Shown here piece by piece: positions 35,167 through 44,519 of a stretch of 64,000 nucleotides of DNA. The stretch is taken from the NCBI RefSeq assembly GCF_019599505.1, contig NZ_RKLT01000009.1, positions 52,897 to 116,896 on the forward strand, given 5' to 3'. The stretch is from Haloarcula nitratireducens (GTDB lineage: Archaea > Halobacteriota > Halobacteria > Halobacteriales > Haloarculaceae). The stretch's first letter is position 1. The number at the start of each line of letters is the position of its first letter. The notes below the pieces were generated by a model. That model searched no databases and had not been told where the DNA came from. It saw nothing but the letters and a program-made list of their open reading frames with translations. Both the position numbers and the translations under genes were made by a program.

Positions 35167-35562
35167 TCAGGCGTGTGGCCCGTTGTCCGCCGTCTCTGAC
35201 TGATCGCTTCCGGTCCACTCGGGAACATCGCCGTCATAGAACACCTCGTCATCCGGAAGGTCGTCTTCAAGTTGCGGTCCAGGAGGTGTTCGATCGATCG
35301 ACGCTCGCAGCAGTTTCATTCGCATCGCTTCCTCCCGACCAAGTATGGCCTCGACGGTCTCATGGTCGATACGCTCCTCGTAGTAGGCATCGCTCAAACG
35401 ACGGTAGAACTCCTTGTCGTTCGCGAGTGCGTCTAGCTCATCTTCGAGGGCAGTGATAAGAAGGCGTGTCCGAGAGATATCGAGGATCTCCACAACGCTG
35501 TCAGCACGCTCGACGAGGGATTTCGGCGCGTTGAAGTCCACCCGTGTTTTCTCCCCGGACAT
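35167..35562 (-). CDS. RHH-type antitoxin-like protein paired with the PIN toxin
   Basis: 131 residues. The N-terminal ~45 residues have the ribbon-helix-helix pattern (TRVDFNAPKSLVERADSVVE, ILDISRTRLLITAL), and the C-terminal half is acidic and probably disordered, suited to masking a toxin. Two bases separate it from the PIN gene. Together they look like a toxin-antitoxin pair of the VapBC kind with unusual sizes. Confidence 0.7.
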   Translation of the reverse strand: MSGEKTRVDFNAPKSLVERADSVVEILDISRTRLLITALEDELDALANDKEFYRRLSDAYYEERIDHETVEAILGREEAMRMKLLRASIDRTPPGPQLEDDLPDDEVFYDGDVPEWTGSDQSETADNGPHA

Positions 35563-35721
35563 ATCTATGTGTAGAGTCTACACATGGATAAATCCATTGT
35601 GGTCCTTGGATTGTCCACCGGCAGTAAACCCGTTCACCAGTCTATAGACAAAAACAGCGCTAATTCAGTATTTTGAATCACATTGCAAAATACTAATGTC
35701 GATGGAGGGCCGAGTACGTGT

Positions 35722-36240
35722 ATGAGCGACTCTGGAACCACGGACCATACGGCAAAGCTCACCCGGATTCGGGAGGTTGCGATGACTGTTCGCGAGCCGA
35801 AAAATGCAGGTGAGATAGCTGATGCTGCTGGTATTGCCCGCAATACGGCCGAAAAGTATCTCAATCAACTCGTTGAGGCAGACAAACTCACGACGATCCA
35901 GCGTGGCCGCGAGACCTGCTACTATCCAGACCCTGTCACCCAGTATTTCGATCAGATTCGTGACCTCATCAACGAACAGCAAAAAGACGACCTTACGGCT
36001 GAATTAGATGCCATCCGTGACGATATCGACGAGTGGAAGGCGACATATGATGTCGAGTCTGCTGACGAGCTCCGGGCGACTGTCGGTGATGATATTCCAG
36101 CAGCCGAACGCAAACAGCGGCGACACGATGCAGAAGATTGGGACTACTATGAGCACCAGGCCATGCTCATCAAGCAGGCAATTCAGCTCTACGACACGAT
36201 CGAGGCCACTCGCGATACGCAGCTCACATCTGCTAATTGA
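35722..36240 (+). CDS. Winged-helix protein (haloarchaeal DUF7342-like), intact paralogue of the 14.5-kb pseudogene
   Basis: 172 residues from the ATG at 35722. A winged helix (about 15-75; NAGEIADAAGIARNTAEKYL as HTH) is followed by a long charged helical region (DLINEQQKDDLTAELDAIRD) that may form a coiled coil. The family assignment is from memory of haloarchaeal proteins of this pattern. It is followed after 14 bases by a 157-residue gene and is likely its partner, perhaps as the antitoxin/repressor. A broken copy of this gene is at 14488. Confidence 0.65.
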   Translation: MSDSGTTDHTAKLTRIREVAMTVREPKNAGEIADAAGIARNTAEKYLNQLVEADKLTTIQRGRETCYYPDPVTQYFDQIRDLINEQQKDDLTAELDAIRDDIDEWKATYDVESADELRATVGDDIPAAERKQRRHDAEDWDYYEHQAMLIKQAIQLYDTIEATRDTQLTSAN

Positions 36241-36254
36241 CTCGGTGACAGCAA

Positions 36255-36728
36255 ATGGGACACTCACCGATTCCTGGCGACACGCATCTCCACCGCTATG
36301 AGGTCCACAAACGCGTCGCAAATCGACTTCGACGAGAAAGTGGTGTAACGGCTGTGGATCCTGACCCGAGTCCAATGCGTCCAGTCCGTCTCGTGGCGAC
36401 ACTCGATTGCACGGTCTTTTTTGACCAGAATCTGGATGCTGGCGAAGCGACGCTTGAATTTGAGTGGCGTCCACATTCCGAACGCGATGAGTTCCGTATC
36501 CAATATAATGAACCAGGGACGCAGTGGTCATGCGGATGGCATCAGGACGAAACCCATGAGAACCTGGGGCCGAGCCACTTCCAAGTAGACCATAAAACAT
36601 GGTCAGCATCGCATCGTGAATCTGCACCCTTCACAGATTCGAATCCGATGGCAATTCTCGAAACTTGTCTTCAGGAGCTTCGAGACCGCGTCCCGAGTCT
36701 TCCTGACAGTGTCCGTTCGAATCCATAG
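36255..36728 (+). CDS. Haloarchaeal protein paired with the winged-helix gene, possible toxin
   Basis: 157 residues, not firmly recognised. Residues about 45-115 form alternating strands (LVATLDCTVFFDQNLDAGEA, then RIQYNEPGTQWSCGWHQDE) ending in HFQVDHKTW, a His-rich pattern reminiscent of TumE-like toxins, but this is weak. The gene follows the winged-helix gene by 14 bases in the same direction, so a regulator/toxin pair is plausible. A copy is not found beside the pseudogene at 14.5 kb. Confidence 0.5.
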   Translation: MGHSPIPGDTHLHRYEVHKRVANRLRRESGVTAVDPDPSPMRPVRLVATLDCTVFFDQNLDAGEATLEFEWRPHSERDEFRIQYNEPGTQWSCGWHQDETHENLGPSHFQVDHKTWSASHRESAPFTDSNPMAILETCLQELRDRVPSLPDSVRSNP

Positions 36729-36870
36729 GGCCGCTATGCAATAGGATCGGTCACGACTATCTTTGTTAGTGGATAGAACAGTGGTCCAATCGAAAACTCC
36801 AGCTCTAACAAGCGAGTGAGTTAGTCTCCTTGAACGGACGAGAGAGCGATCACTAGTGTTCTATCTCGGT

Positions 36871-37200
36871 TCAGAAGGCGGTACAAAGATCTTCCAGCCA
36901 CCTCTCTGCATGGTCGTGGCCGTAGTATCGGACCGTCTCGGTGCGCCGATCGTAGTCGAGCCAGCCGACGCCGGCTAGCTTCGGGAGGTGAACATGGGTG
37001 AGCTTGATTTCGAGGTCATCCTCATTCACTGTCGGGACTCGACCCGCAAGATGCGAGACCAGGTCATCGACAGTAGCTGTCTGTGAATCGGCGTCGTTCT
37101 CGAAGAAGAGGATAATTTCGCGACGAAGCGTATGGCTGAGCAGTTCGAATAGCTGGTCTACCCGCGGTGCGTTGTTGGGATGACAGGGTTCAGATGACAT
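36871..37200 (-). CDS. Small winged-helix protein (haloarchaeal DUF7344-like)
   Basis: 109 residues from the ATG at 37200. VDQLFELLSHTLRREIILFF and LTHVHLPKLAGVGWLDYDRR give the helix pattern of the haloarchaeal winged-helix family with an LxxxRR...I start and a YDRRTETV wing. A TATA-like TTTATATAAATA at 37218-37233 precedes the start closely, so the ATG at 37200 and not an upstream one is chosen. A regulator of unknown target. Confidence 0.65.
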   Translation of the reverse strand: MSSEPCHPNNAPRVDQLFELLSHTLRREIILFFENDADSQTATVDDLVSHLAGRVPTVNEDDLEIKLTHVHLPKLAGVGWLDYDRRTETVRYYGHDHAERWLEDLCTAF

Positions 37201-37217
37201 TGGACTGGATAGTGACA

Positions 37218-37233
37218 GATATTTATATAAAGT
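37218..37233 (-). promoter_or_regulatory. TATA-type promoter of the small winged-helix gene
   Basis: TTTATATAAATA on the minus strand, about 20-30 bases before the ATG at 37200, leaderless spacing. Confidence 0.5.
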
Positions 37234-37326
37234 CATTTGTAAACTCTGTTCCCGGTTCGACTGGTTTTCAGTACCTGATTTATAGCCAACCTTCAAATAG
37301 AACTTGGCGCTAAGCCCCTTTTCCTC

Positions 37327-37481
37327 ACTGGTTCCCGAAGGGCTTCGTGAGTCACTTGACCAGGATGAGTCGTCTGACTGAACGACTCACGGCTGCGAAT
37401 TGCATCCCGACCTCCTACTCGAAATTCGTTCTTCATCTACTTTCTCGCGTGAAACGACCGTTAGCCAGGGTTGCGAATTGC
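37327..37481 (+). repeat. Truncated copy of the 3' end and downstream flank of the 198-residue gene
   Basis: Matches 48007-48161 closely: the last ~18 codons ending in DEDESSD-type sequence and TGA, plus ~100 downstream bases (GCATCCCGA, CTCCTACTCGAAATTCGTTC, TTTCTCGCGTGAAAC). The body of the gene is absent. Confidence 0.8.
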
Positions 37482-37521
37482 GTGGTGGTAACTGATCTTC
37501 GACCAGAGAAGGGCTATTTCG

Positions 37522-38106
37522 TCACTTATCGGTGAGCTCTGGATACGTCAACTGGAGTTCGCCATCCAGTGTGTAGTTACTACTGAGGGTCCCGCCCGAG
37601 AGTTCGATGATTGCGTGGATAGTGAGGCGTGTAGCCGCTTGCGAACCCGGAATGACGATGAGATTTAGCGTGCTGATCGTTTCATCTGCGAGGTCGTCTA
37701 AATCAGTGATTTCGATAACTGTTCCGGGGACCTGATCAGGCGTATAGAGTGCTATCGATGGTGGTGGAGAGCTATCCCCTTCCACCGGCGAGACGACAGC
37801 GACCTCTGCGGGGGATTCCGTTGCTGTCTCGGGCATCCAGACTCTCAGCTTGATGGATTCCACGTTCGTCCCCTTTCGATGCCAGATCTCCGTCGAGAGG
37901 TCGATACGTTCGGATGTAACGCTTCCGTCAACACCCAAGTGACCTACTTCCTGGTCGTTCTCTGTGAAAATGAGAGCTTTCCTCCCGCTTGATTCCGTAC
38001 TCACAGTCGGTTCAGAGAGTGTTTTGCTACCCCTGACTGTACTACAACCTGCTGTTGCGGCGACCCCAGCAGCACATACCGATGTAAGGTACGTGCGTCG
38101 TTTCAC
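37522..38106 (-). CDS. Predicted lipoprotein of unknown function
   Basis: 194 residues. The N-terminus MKRRTYLTSVCAAGVAATAGC has twin basic residues, a hydrophobic stretch and a lipobox-like TAGC, so it should be exported and anchored by lipid on the outside of the membrane. The rest is strand-rich without recognised motifs. It lies between IS debris and a histidine kinase on the same strand; there is no operon evidence, with about 140 bases between them. Confidence 0.7.
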   Translation of the reverse strand: MKRRTYLTSVCAAGVAATAGCSTVRGSKTLSEPTVSTESSGRKALIFTENDQEVGHLGVDGSVTSERIDLSTEIWHRKGTNVESIKLRVWMPETATESPAEVAVVSPVEGDSSPPPSIALYTPDQVPGTVIEITDLDDLADETISTLNLIVIPGSQAATRLTIHAIIELSGGTLSSNYTLDGELQLTYPELTDK

Positions 38107-38248
38107 GAGCGGAGAGAGGTTTCCAGTTCATAAAGTTATAGGGAACGCTCAAACCCGCTTTGAGCCTTCAATCTCTCTCATATCTGGATAACACCCGTTG
38201 CGAGCAGCGCTGCCGACAACACAACGAAATCCCCCACTCGGTAACCAC

Positions 38249-39664
38249 TCAGTCAGCCACGCGCACCTCGAAACGTGCCCCGCCAGTCTCGCTTTCCATG
38301 GCGTTAATTTCCCAGCCATGCCCGGAGATAATCCGGTCGACAATTGCCAATCCGAACCCACTCCCGTCTTCATGTGTTGTGTACCCTTTGTCGAAAATAC
38401 GATCACGCTTTGCTACTGAAATCCCCGGTCCATCGTCCTCAATGTACACTCCCCGCCCCCTCGAAAGCACGCCTGCAGTGAGCGATACATCACTGGAACC
38501 GTGTTCGACGGCATTCCGAATGATGTTCTCGAACGCTTGTGAAAGCCGGGCCGAATCACAGTCTAAGAGCATACTGCCAGTAACTTCGAGCGAACTCCCC
38601 GGCGCACGGACGTTCTCATAGCTCGTCGTTACCACCTCGGCAAATTCGATGTGATCTCGGTTGCCGATCAACTCACCGTCTTTCGCGAGTGTGAGCAGTT
38701 CCTCGATGAGTGTGTCCATGCGACTGACTGCCTCAAGTGCCGTCTCCAACTGTCCGCTCTCGTACTCCATCGCCGCCATACGGATGTTTCCATCAGCGAC
38801 GTTGAGCGGGTTTCGAAGATCATGTGCAACGGTCGATGTAAATTCTTCCAGTTGGTCGATTTTTTCGACCAGTTCCTGCTGGTTCATCTTCCGGTCGGTG
38901 ATATCCCGCGTTATACCAATTAAGGAGACGACATTTCCCGACTGATCGGTGATGGGTTTACACCGCGATTCGACCCATATTTCGACCGTGTCGGACTTGT
39001 TGGCACGATACTGGACAAGTTGTGGTTGACCGGCCGAAGCACGCTCCATTGCAAGGGTAACGCGGTCGATATCTCCCGGATGTACTTGGTCGAGAAACGA
39101 CTGTGGCTCGGCCCTGACCTTTTCGATAGACTGCCCAAAAATCGCCTCATGACCATCGTTGATGAACCGCAATTCCGACCAATCTGGCGAGAACACCCAG
39201 AAGGCTTGATCAGCGACACTGACGATTTCTCGTAACTGTTCGTTAGTTTCCTTGATTGCTTGCTGTGAACGGCGGTGCTCAACATACGTGACAATCTTAT
39301 TGACGAGCAACGGTGCTTGATTCCCGATAACCTCCTGAATGACGTAGTCCGTGACGCCAGCTTCGATACTCTCGCTTGCAACCGTCTCATTCCCAGTTTC
39401 GGTAAAGAGCAGGAACGGAATGTCAGGGTAGTCTTCGCGGACGCCTCTGAGAAAATCAATGCCGGTTCGATCGGGCATGTGGTAGTCGGAAAGAATGCAA
39501 TCAACTGTTCTTGAATCAAGTATCTCCCGTCCTCGGTCAGCAGACTCCGCTGTTACTACACTGAGACGGTCACTCTCGTTCGTCAGTTGTCTACTAACTA
39601 ACTCCAGAAGCTCCGTATTGTCATTGACATAGAGTACAATAATATCGGGGCTATCTGCCATCAA
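38249..39664 (-). CDS. Receiver-PAS-histidine kinase (copy 1)
   Basis: 471 residues. A receiver domain (1-125) with phosphoacceptor D60 in CILSDYHMPDRTG; a PAS domain (about 140-260); a HisKA helix with HDLRNPLN near 285; and an HATPase with NAVEHG, DDGPGI and GSGFGLAIV. There is no membrane span, so it is a soluble hybrid sensor. It could pass phosphate to or from its own receiver. A near-identical gene lies at 59004-60419, with homologous 5' flank as well, indicating a recent segmental duplication. The signal and downstream partner are unknown. Confidence 0.9.
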   Translation of the reverse strand: MMADSPDIIVLYVNDNTELLELVSRQLTNESDRLSVVTAESADRGREILDSRTVDCILSDYHMPDRTGIDFLRGVREDYPDIPFLLFTETGNETVASESIEAGVTDYVIQEVIGNQAPLLVNKIVTYVEHRRSQQAIKETNEQLREIVSVADQAFWVFSPDWSELRFINDGHEAIFGQSIEKVRAEPQSFLDQVHPGDIDRVTLAMERASAGQPQLVQYRANKSDTVEIWVESRCKPITDQSGNVVSLIGITRDITDRKMNQQELVEKIDQLEEFTSTVAHDLRNPLNVADGNIRMAAMEYESGQLETALEAVSRMDTLIEELLTLAKDGELIGNRDHIEFAEVVTTSYENVRAPGSSLEVTGSMLLDCDSARLSQAFENIIRNAVEHGSSDVSLTAGVLSRGRGVYIEDDGPGISVAKRDRIFDKGYTTHEDGSGFGLAIVDRIISGHGWEINAMESETGGARFEVRVAD

Positions 39665-39725
39665 CCGTTATTGGTGAAAACGTATCAAAAGGGTTCTTGC
39701 CCAGAACTCAACCATGATACTGCGA

Positions 39726-39806
39726 TGTGGATTGTCGCACAGAGTTTCCGCGCTTCCTCCCACGAGTACACTCGTGGGCTTCCGCGCTGTTACCGCTGTG
39801 AGCCCA
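39726..39806. repeat. IS1341-type end with hairpin
   Basis: CCCACGAG-TACA-CTCGTGGG at 39759-39778, flanked by GTGGATTGTCGCACAGAGTT before and GCTTCCGCGCTGTTACCGCT after. The same ~80 bases recur at 63018-63100. No transposase is attached. Confidence 0.75.
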
Positions 39807-39909
39807 CCACTAAACATCAAACAGTAATATTGAGGCTAAGCGAGAAAATCCTATAGCGAATACAGCACGCCTTTAATGCAGCTATTCTTTCGTGGACTGG
39901 AAGGTTGTG

Positions 39910-42876
39910 TCACCGCCGCAAGAATCGAAGTTCGATGACCGTCCCTGTCGGTTCGTTATCCTCGATACGCATCGAGCCACCGCTGTTCGTCGCCATCCAC
40001 CGCACGAACCACAGTCCGAGTCCGTTCGTGTGCTGGAGTGGTGACTCTCGCCCAGCGGCGACCGACCGTTGTTCGAGGGCAGGAATCCCCGGCCCGTCGT
40101 CGGCGACACGAACAACTACAGCATCCGACTCGTCGTCGATTGTGACCGTAAGGGCGACCGCGGGTCGGCTCCCTCCGTGTTTCACCGCGTTGTCAACAAG
40201 CTCGTTCACGGCCAGTTCGAACGCCTCGTAGACCGTTGCCTCCGCGACGGGCGGTGTCGCAACCGAGATCGACGCCGTCGGATAACTCAGCTCCGCCTCC
40301 GATGCGACCTCGTCGACGTGCTTCGCCACATCCATGGTCGTGACGAAGTCAGACGCGCCGGGGTCCGATACCGTATCGAACTCTCTGGCAAGCTTAGAGA
40401 GTTCAAGCAGGTCGTCGCTAGCTTCCCGAATCTTGGCGGCGGCGTCCGATGCTTCCTCCTTAGTCGGGTCATCAGTGAGGGGGTCCGTCCACCCCTGGAT
40501 GACGATCATCTTGTTCCGGAGGTTGTGCCGGAGCACTCGGTCGAATACGGATAGTCGACGTTTACGTTCCTGTAACTCAGTGATGTCACGGCTGACACAG
40601 ACTAATTCTTCGACCGTTTGGTCGGGGAAACCTACGGAGACGGTCGTCTGGACCTGTCGCTTCTGGCCCCTGTGGTCGACGAGCGTCGTCTCCACCGTCG
40701 TCTCCGTCATCTCTTCGGCGAGGAGCTTCGTCTTCGCGTCCGCTAGCGCTTCGGTATGGTCAGCCTCGAACACAGTGGAGAGATGCTCGCCGGTGATGGT
40801 GTCTTCCGGTAGTCCCACAAACTGAGCCATCGCTGTGTTGAACGATGTGAACGTCAGGTCTTCGTCAAGTGTGTAAATCAGGTCACTCGTCGTCTCAACG
40901 ATACGCTCGTACCGCTTGAGCTCCTGCTGACGCTCTTTCCGGTCGGTGATATCCTCAAGGAGGCCGACTACGCCGCTGATCTCGTCGTTGCTGTCCCGCA
41001 GCGGGGCCGTCGTGAGTGCCACGTCGATGAGTGACCCATCTTTTCGCTGGCGAACCGTCTCGTAGCCAATGACCGGTTCTGCTCCCGCTATCACCTCGTT
41101 TCGCAGTTCGTCGAACTCCGCTTGCTTCTCCGCTGGAACGTTCGGGAGCGGTTCGCCAAGGGCCTCATCTTCCGACCAGCCGAAGATGCGCTCACACCCC
41201 TTATTCCACAGCTGTGTGATGCCAGCCTCGTCCACTGCGAGTATCCCGATAGGCGAGGCGTCGAATACGGACTGGAGCAGGTCTTTCGTCTCTTTGAGTT
41301 CCCGCTCGCGTTCCCTGCGCTCGGTGATATCCTGAATAGTACCCCGATAAACGGAGGACTCGGACTGGTGTGGTTCACCTCGAACGTGTGTCCATCGGGT
41401 CTCGCCGGACGCTGTCTGGATGCGACAGTCAAGCTCCTGTGGTTCACCGGTTGCCACCATCTCTTCGAATACATCACGGACCTCCGGTTCGTCCGCCGGA
41501 TGGTAGAACCCGAACGCCTCATCGAGGTCAAACTCGGTTTGCGGCCAGACACCGAGCAGTTCGGCGAGTCCCTTGGTGAACTCAGCATCACCCTCATCGA
41601 TGTCGATTTCCCAACCGCCGATGTCGGCGATAGCCTGCGTCTGGTCGAGGAGATCGACCAGGCGTTCCCGTTCACGCTCCTGTGCTCGCCGTTCGGTGAT
41701 GTCCTCGATGGTCGTGATAACGCCGATTCGCTCGCCCGACTCGTCGGTCAGGGGGGCGGCGTTGATAGAGAGCCAGCGTGTCTCGCCTTCCTCGGCGATA
41801 CCGTGTTCGTAATCTCGGACGGTCTCACCCGTCGCCATCACTTGGCTGAACGGAAGGTCTGCGCTGTCGACCGGCTCACCGTCCTCTCCGACAATCTCCC
41901 AGCTTGGTTCGTCGAACGCCCGGCCGAGCGCATCTGACCGCTCTAGCCCGAGGACCTCCTCCGCCGCCGCGTTCGCGCGGACAATCTGTCCATCGGTATC
42001 GAGCACGGTAATGCCGACCGGGCTGGCCTCTAGCAGTCGTTCGAGCGTCTCGGTCTCCTCGCGCAATCGCTCTTCGGCCACGCGCCGAGCCGTGATATCA
42101 GACTGGAAGCCGATGTAGTGGGTGAGCTCCCCTGTGTCGTCGTAGACGGGAGAGATTTCGAGGTCGTTCCAGAATTCGGTTCCATCTTTCCGGTAATTTC
42201 TGAGTTCGGCGCGCACCGCCTCACCCGCGTCGATGGCCTCGTGGAGTTGCTGGACAGGCTCCGGTTCGGTCGCCTCGCCCTGCAAGAAACGACAGTTGCG
42301 ACCCAGCATCTCCTCGCGGTCGTACCCGGTCAGCTCCACGAACGCGTCGTTGGCGTAGATCAGCGGCTGGTCGCTCTCAGCCTCTGCGATGGTGATTCCG
42401 GTCGTCGCCTCGTCCATCGCCCGCCGGTACAGCGCGAGTTGGAGTGACTGGCGACGGGTCCGGAGGAGTGACTCGACACGCGACCTGACGACGGCTTCTG
42501 TCGCTGGAATATGGAGCGTATCGTCGGCCACTCCGCGTAACCGCTGAGCGATCTCGCGCGCTCCGCGCTCTCCAACCAGCAGGAGCACCGGTAGGTACCG
42601 GTCTCCTGTCTTCTCTTTTCGGTCCCGAAGCGTGTCGGCGACCGCACGGTAGCTCGCTTCGCCGATAATACAGAGGTCGAACTTGGGGAGCGGTTCGTCG
42701 GCATCTGGGGCCGCCACGACTACCTCATAATCGTCAAGCAGGTCGTCGAGCAGGTTTCGGTTGCGTTGGCCTTGGACGAGGAGGAGAATTCGGTCACTAC
42801 CGTTCGATGTACCGGGCCTCTTTTCCTCACCGAAAAATGACTCCTCGTCGCTCACGATTATGTTTCGCCCTCCCAT
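39910..42876 (-). CDS. Multi-PAS histidine kinase with a LOV-type domain
   Basis: 988 residues. A receiver-like N-terminus (30-140), then about five PAS domains and a C-terminal kinase with RHNLRNKM as the H-box, NELVDNAVKHGG, ADDGPGI and NGLGLWFVRW. The first PAS has the LOV signature GRNCRFLQGEATEP with C195 as the flavin-adduct cysteine, plus the downstream YRKDGTEFWNDL and GFQSDIT. This suggests a blue-light sensor. Its ATG lies inside the end of the KaiC-like gene (19-base overlap), so the two are co-translated and probably work together. Confidence 0.88.
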   Translation of the reverse strand: MGGRNIIVSDEESFFGEEKRPGTSNGSDRILLLVQGQRNRNLLDDLLDDYEVVVAAPDADEPLPKFDLCIIGEASYRAVADTLRDRKEKTGDRYLPVLLLVGERGAREIAQRLRGVADDTLHIPATEAVVRSRVESLLRTRRQSLQLALYRRAMDEATTGITIAEAESDQPLIYANDAFVELTGYDREEMLGRNCRFLQGEATEPEPVQQLHEAIDAGEAVRAELRNYRKDGTEFWNDLEISPVYDDTGELTHYIGFQSDITARRVAEERLREETETLERLLEASPVGITVLDTDGQIVRANAAAEEVLGLERSDALGRAFDEPSWEIVGEDGEPVDSADLPFSQVMATGETVRDYEHGIAEEGETRWLSINAAPLTDESGERIGVITTIEDITERRAQERERERLVDLLDQTQAIADIGGWEIDIDEGDAEFTKGLAELLGVWPQTEFDLDEAFGFYHPADEPEVRDVFEEMVATGEPQELDCRIQTASGETRWTHVRGEPHQSESSVYRGTIQDITERRERERELKETKDLLQSVFDASPIGILAVDEAGITQLWNKGCERIFGWSEDEALGEPLPNVPAEKQAEFDELRNEVIAGAEPVIGYETVRQRKDGSLIDVALTTAPLRDSNDEISGVVGLLEDITDRKERQQELKRYERIVETTSDLIYTLDEDLTFTSFNTAMAQFVGLPEDTITGEHLSTVFEADHTEALADAKTKLLAEEMTETTVETTLVDHRGQKRQVQTTVSVGFPDQTVEELVCVSRDITELQERKRRLSVFDRVLRHNLRNKMIVIQGWTDPLTDDPTKEEASDAAAKIREASDDLLELSKLAREFDTVSDPGASDFVTTMDVAKHVDEVASEAELSYPTASISVATPPVAEATVYEAFELAVNELVDNAVKHGGSRPAVALTVTIDDESDAVVVRVADDGPGIPALEQRSVAAGRESPLQHTNGLGLWFVRWMATNSGGSMRIEDNEPTGTVIELRFLRR

Positions 42877-44309
42877 GTTGGTGTCCCGGTCAGGACTCCC
42901 CGAAGGTTGTCCAGGGGTTCCCCGATGTGAATCCCGTCGCTGTCTATGCGGAACGAACGCAAGGTAGACTCGAACGACCCGAATCGCTTCTTCAGGACAC
43001 CGGCAGCCTTCTGTATGTCACCACGAACCTCGATATATCGGAGGAACAAGATGTTATCCGCGAGATAGCTGACGTGGCTATCCGAGGCCCGGAAACCACC
43101 TGTGACATCCTGTATCTCATCGGTTATCACCACCGTCACGCCGACGTTTCGGAGATAGCGTGCCAACGCATGGAGTTCCTTGCGGAGGTCGCTTCCCTCC
43201 GCATGGAGGCTCAGTTCGTAACCGGCAGTCCCGTCGATGAGCACGAACTTCGTGTCGTTCTGTTCAACCTCGGTTCGGACTCGGTCGGCGAACTCGTCGG
43301 CAGACAGCGTCAGTGGTTCGACGGCGTCGACAACCATTTCACCCGACTCGATGTGTTCACTGACCGGAAGACCAACGGCCGCTGACCGATGTTTGAAACT
43401 CTCTTCGCTCTCTTCGAATAGGTAGAGAGCCGCTCGCTCGTTCCGGGCGGTGAAGGCCTTGGCCAGCGTTGTAGCAGTTGTCGACTTGCCGACACCGCTT
43501 GGACCCGAAATGAGCGTGATGCTCCCTCGTTCGAGGCCGCCACCGAGTAACGCGTCGAGTGACTCAACGTCCGACGACACCGTCTCGAACGCTGACTCGT
43601 GGTGATGGTTCTCTGGACGGATTTTGGGGAAGAGACGGATTCCTTGCCCCTCGTCAATGCGGAGTGCGTGGGTGCCGCTCTGGAAGTCTGACCCGCGAAG
43701 CTTTTCGATTTTGAGGAACCGACCTTCATCGGTCCGCGAAATAGTTATCGAGCCGTTACAGAGATACTGAAGCCCTTCATCGGCCTGCTCCGCGTCCGGT
43801 TGGCTCGTGAAGAGCGTCGTCGCCCCTGTATCCTTCAGATAACGCATCAGCGAAGCGGCCGTCTGGTTGAACTGGTACTCGTCCGGAGAGAGATGGCGTA
43901 ACTGTGAGAGGGGGTCGATGACGACACGGTTGGGTCGGTGCTTCTCGACGGCTTCGGTGATGGCTGACTTCGTCGATTGTCCCTCGACCTCGCTCGGCAG
44001 TAGCACAGAGTACGACTCCTCGTCGATGAACTCACCGCCCGTTGGACTCAGGTCGAGTATAGGTATCTCCGAGAAGTCGAATCCGAGAGTCTCTGCGTTC
44101 TCAATCATCTCGGCTGCCGGCTCCTCGAAGGTGATATACAGAACGTTCTCTTCGTTGTTGATTCCCTCAGCGAGAAAATGATATCCGAGGATGGTCTTTC
44201 CCGTTCCGGACCGTCCACGAACCATATACGTGCGGTTGGGGACAAATCCTCCGTGAAGTAGTGTATCCAGACCATCAATTCCGGATGAGACCCGAGAATC
44301 AGTATTCAT
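42858..44309 (-). CDS. KaiC-like two-domain RecA-type ATPase
   Basis: About 483 residues from the ATG at 44309. Two KaiC/RecA domains: Walker A GRSGTGKT near residue 30 and GPSGVGKST near 264; Walker B-like RVVIDPLSQL near 130 and FVLIDGTAG in the second; a catalytic-type EE pair (TFEEPA, FEESEES) follows each. Haloarchaeal KaiC homologues act as phospho- or ATP-switch proteins that feed histidine kinases, not always in circadian clocks. Overlap with the LOV-kinase gene ties it to light or redox signalling. There is no kaiB or kaiA here. Confidence 0.88.
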   Translation of the reverse strand: MNTDSRVSSGIDGLDTLLHGGFVPNRTYMVRGRSGTGKTILGYHFLAEGINNEENVLYITFEEPAAEMIENAETLGFDFSEIPILDLSPTGGEFIDEESYSVLLPSEVEGQSTKSAITEAVEKHRPNRVVIDPLSQLRHLSPDEYQFNQTAASLMRYLKDTGATTLFTSQPDAEQADEGLQYLCNGSITISRTDEGRFLKIEKLRGSDFQSGTHALRIDEGQGIRLFPKIRPENHHHESAFETVSSDVESLDALLGGGLERGSITLISGPSGVGKSTTATTLAKAFTARNERAALYLFEESEESFKHRSAAVGLPVSEHIESGEMVVDAVEPLTLSADEFADRVRTEVEQNDTKFVLIDGTAGYELSLHAEGSDLRKELHALARYLRNVGVTVVITDEIQDVTGGFRASDSHVSYLADNILFLRYIEVRGDIQKAAGVLKKRFGSFESTLRSFRIDSDGIHIGEPLDNLRGVLTGTPTWEGET

Positions 44310-44519
44310 CGTGAATTCAAATATGACTGAAACATCAATAATCATGGGGTCCTCTCCCCTAGGAAGTAATTGTCTGAGTCCGGGAAATTATACGCTGAAC
44401 AGGCGCAATACCACGCCGTTCACGGCGTGGATACGCGCCGTCACCTGGGCGAGAATCCACGTTCGACAACTCTCTGAGTTTCAGAATACCGGCGTTTAAG
44501 TGACAGGCAACCATAGCAA
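44310..44519. other. Intergenic stretch before an IS remnant
   Basis: No gene seen. The KaiC-like promoter should lie here on the minus strand. A small inverted pair CACGCCGTTCACGGCGTG occurs at 44412-44429. Confidence 0.4.
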
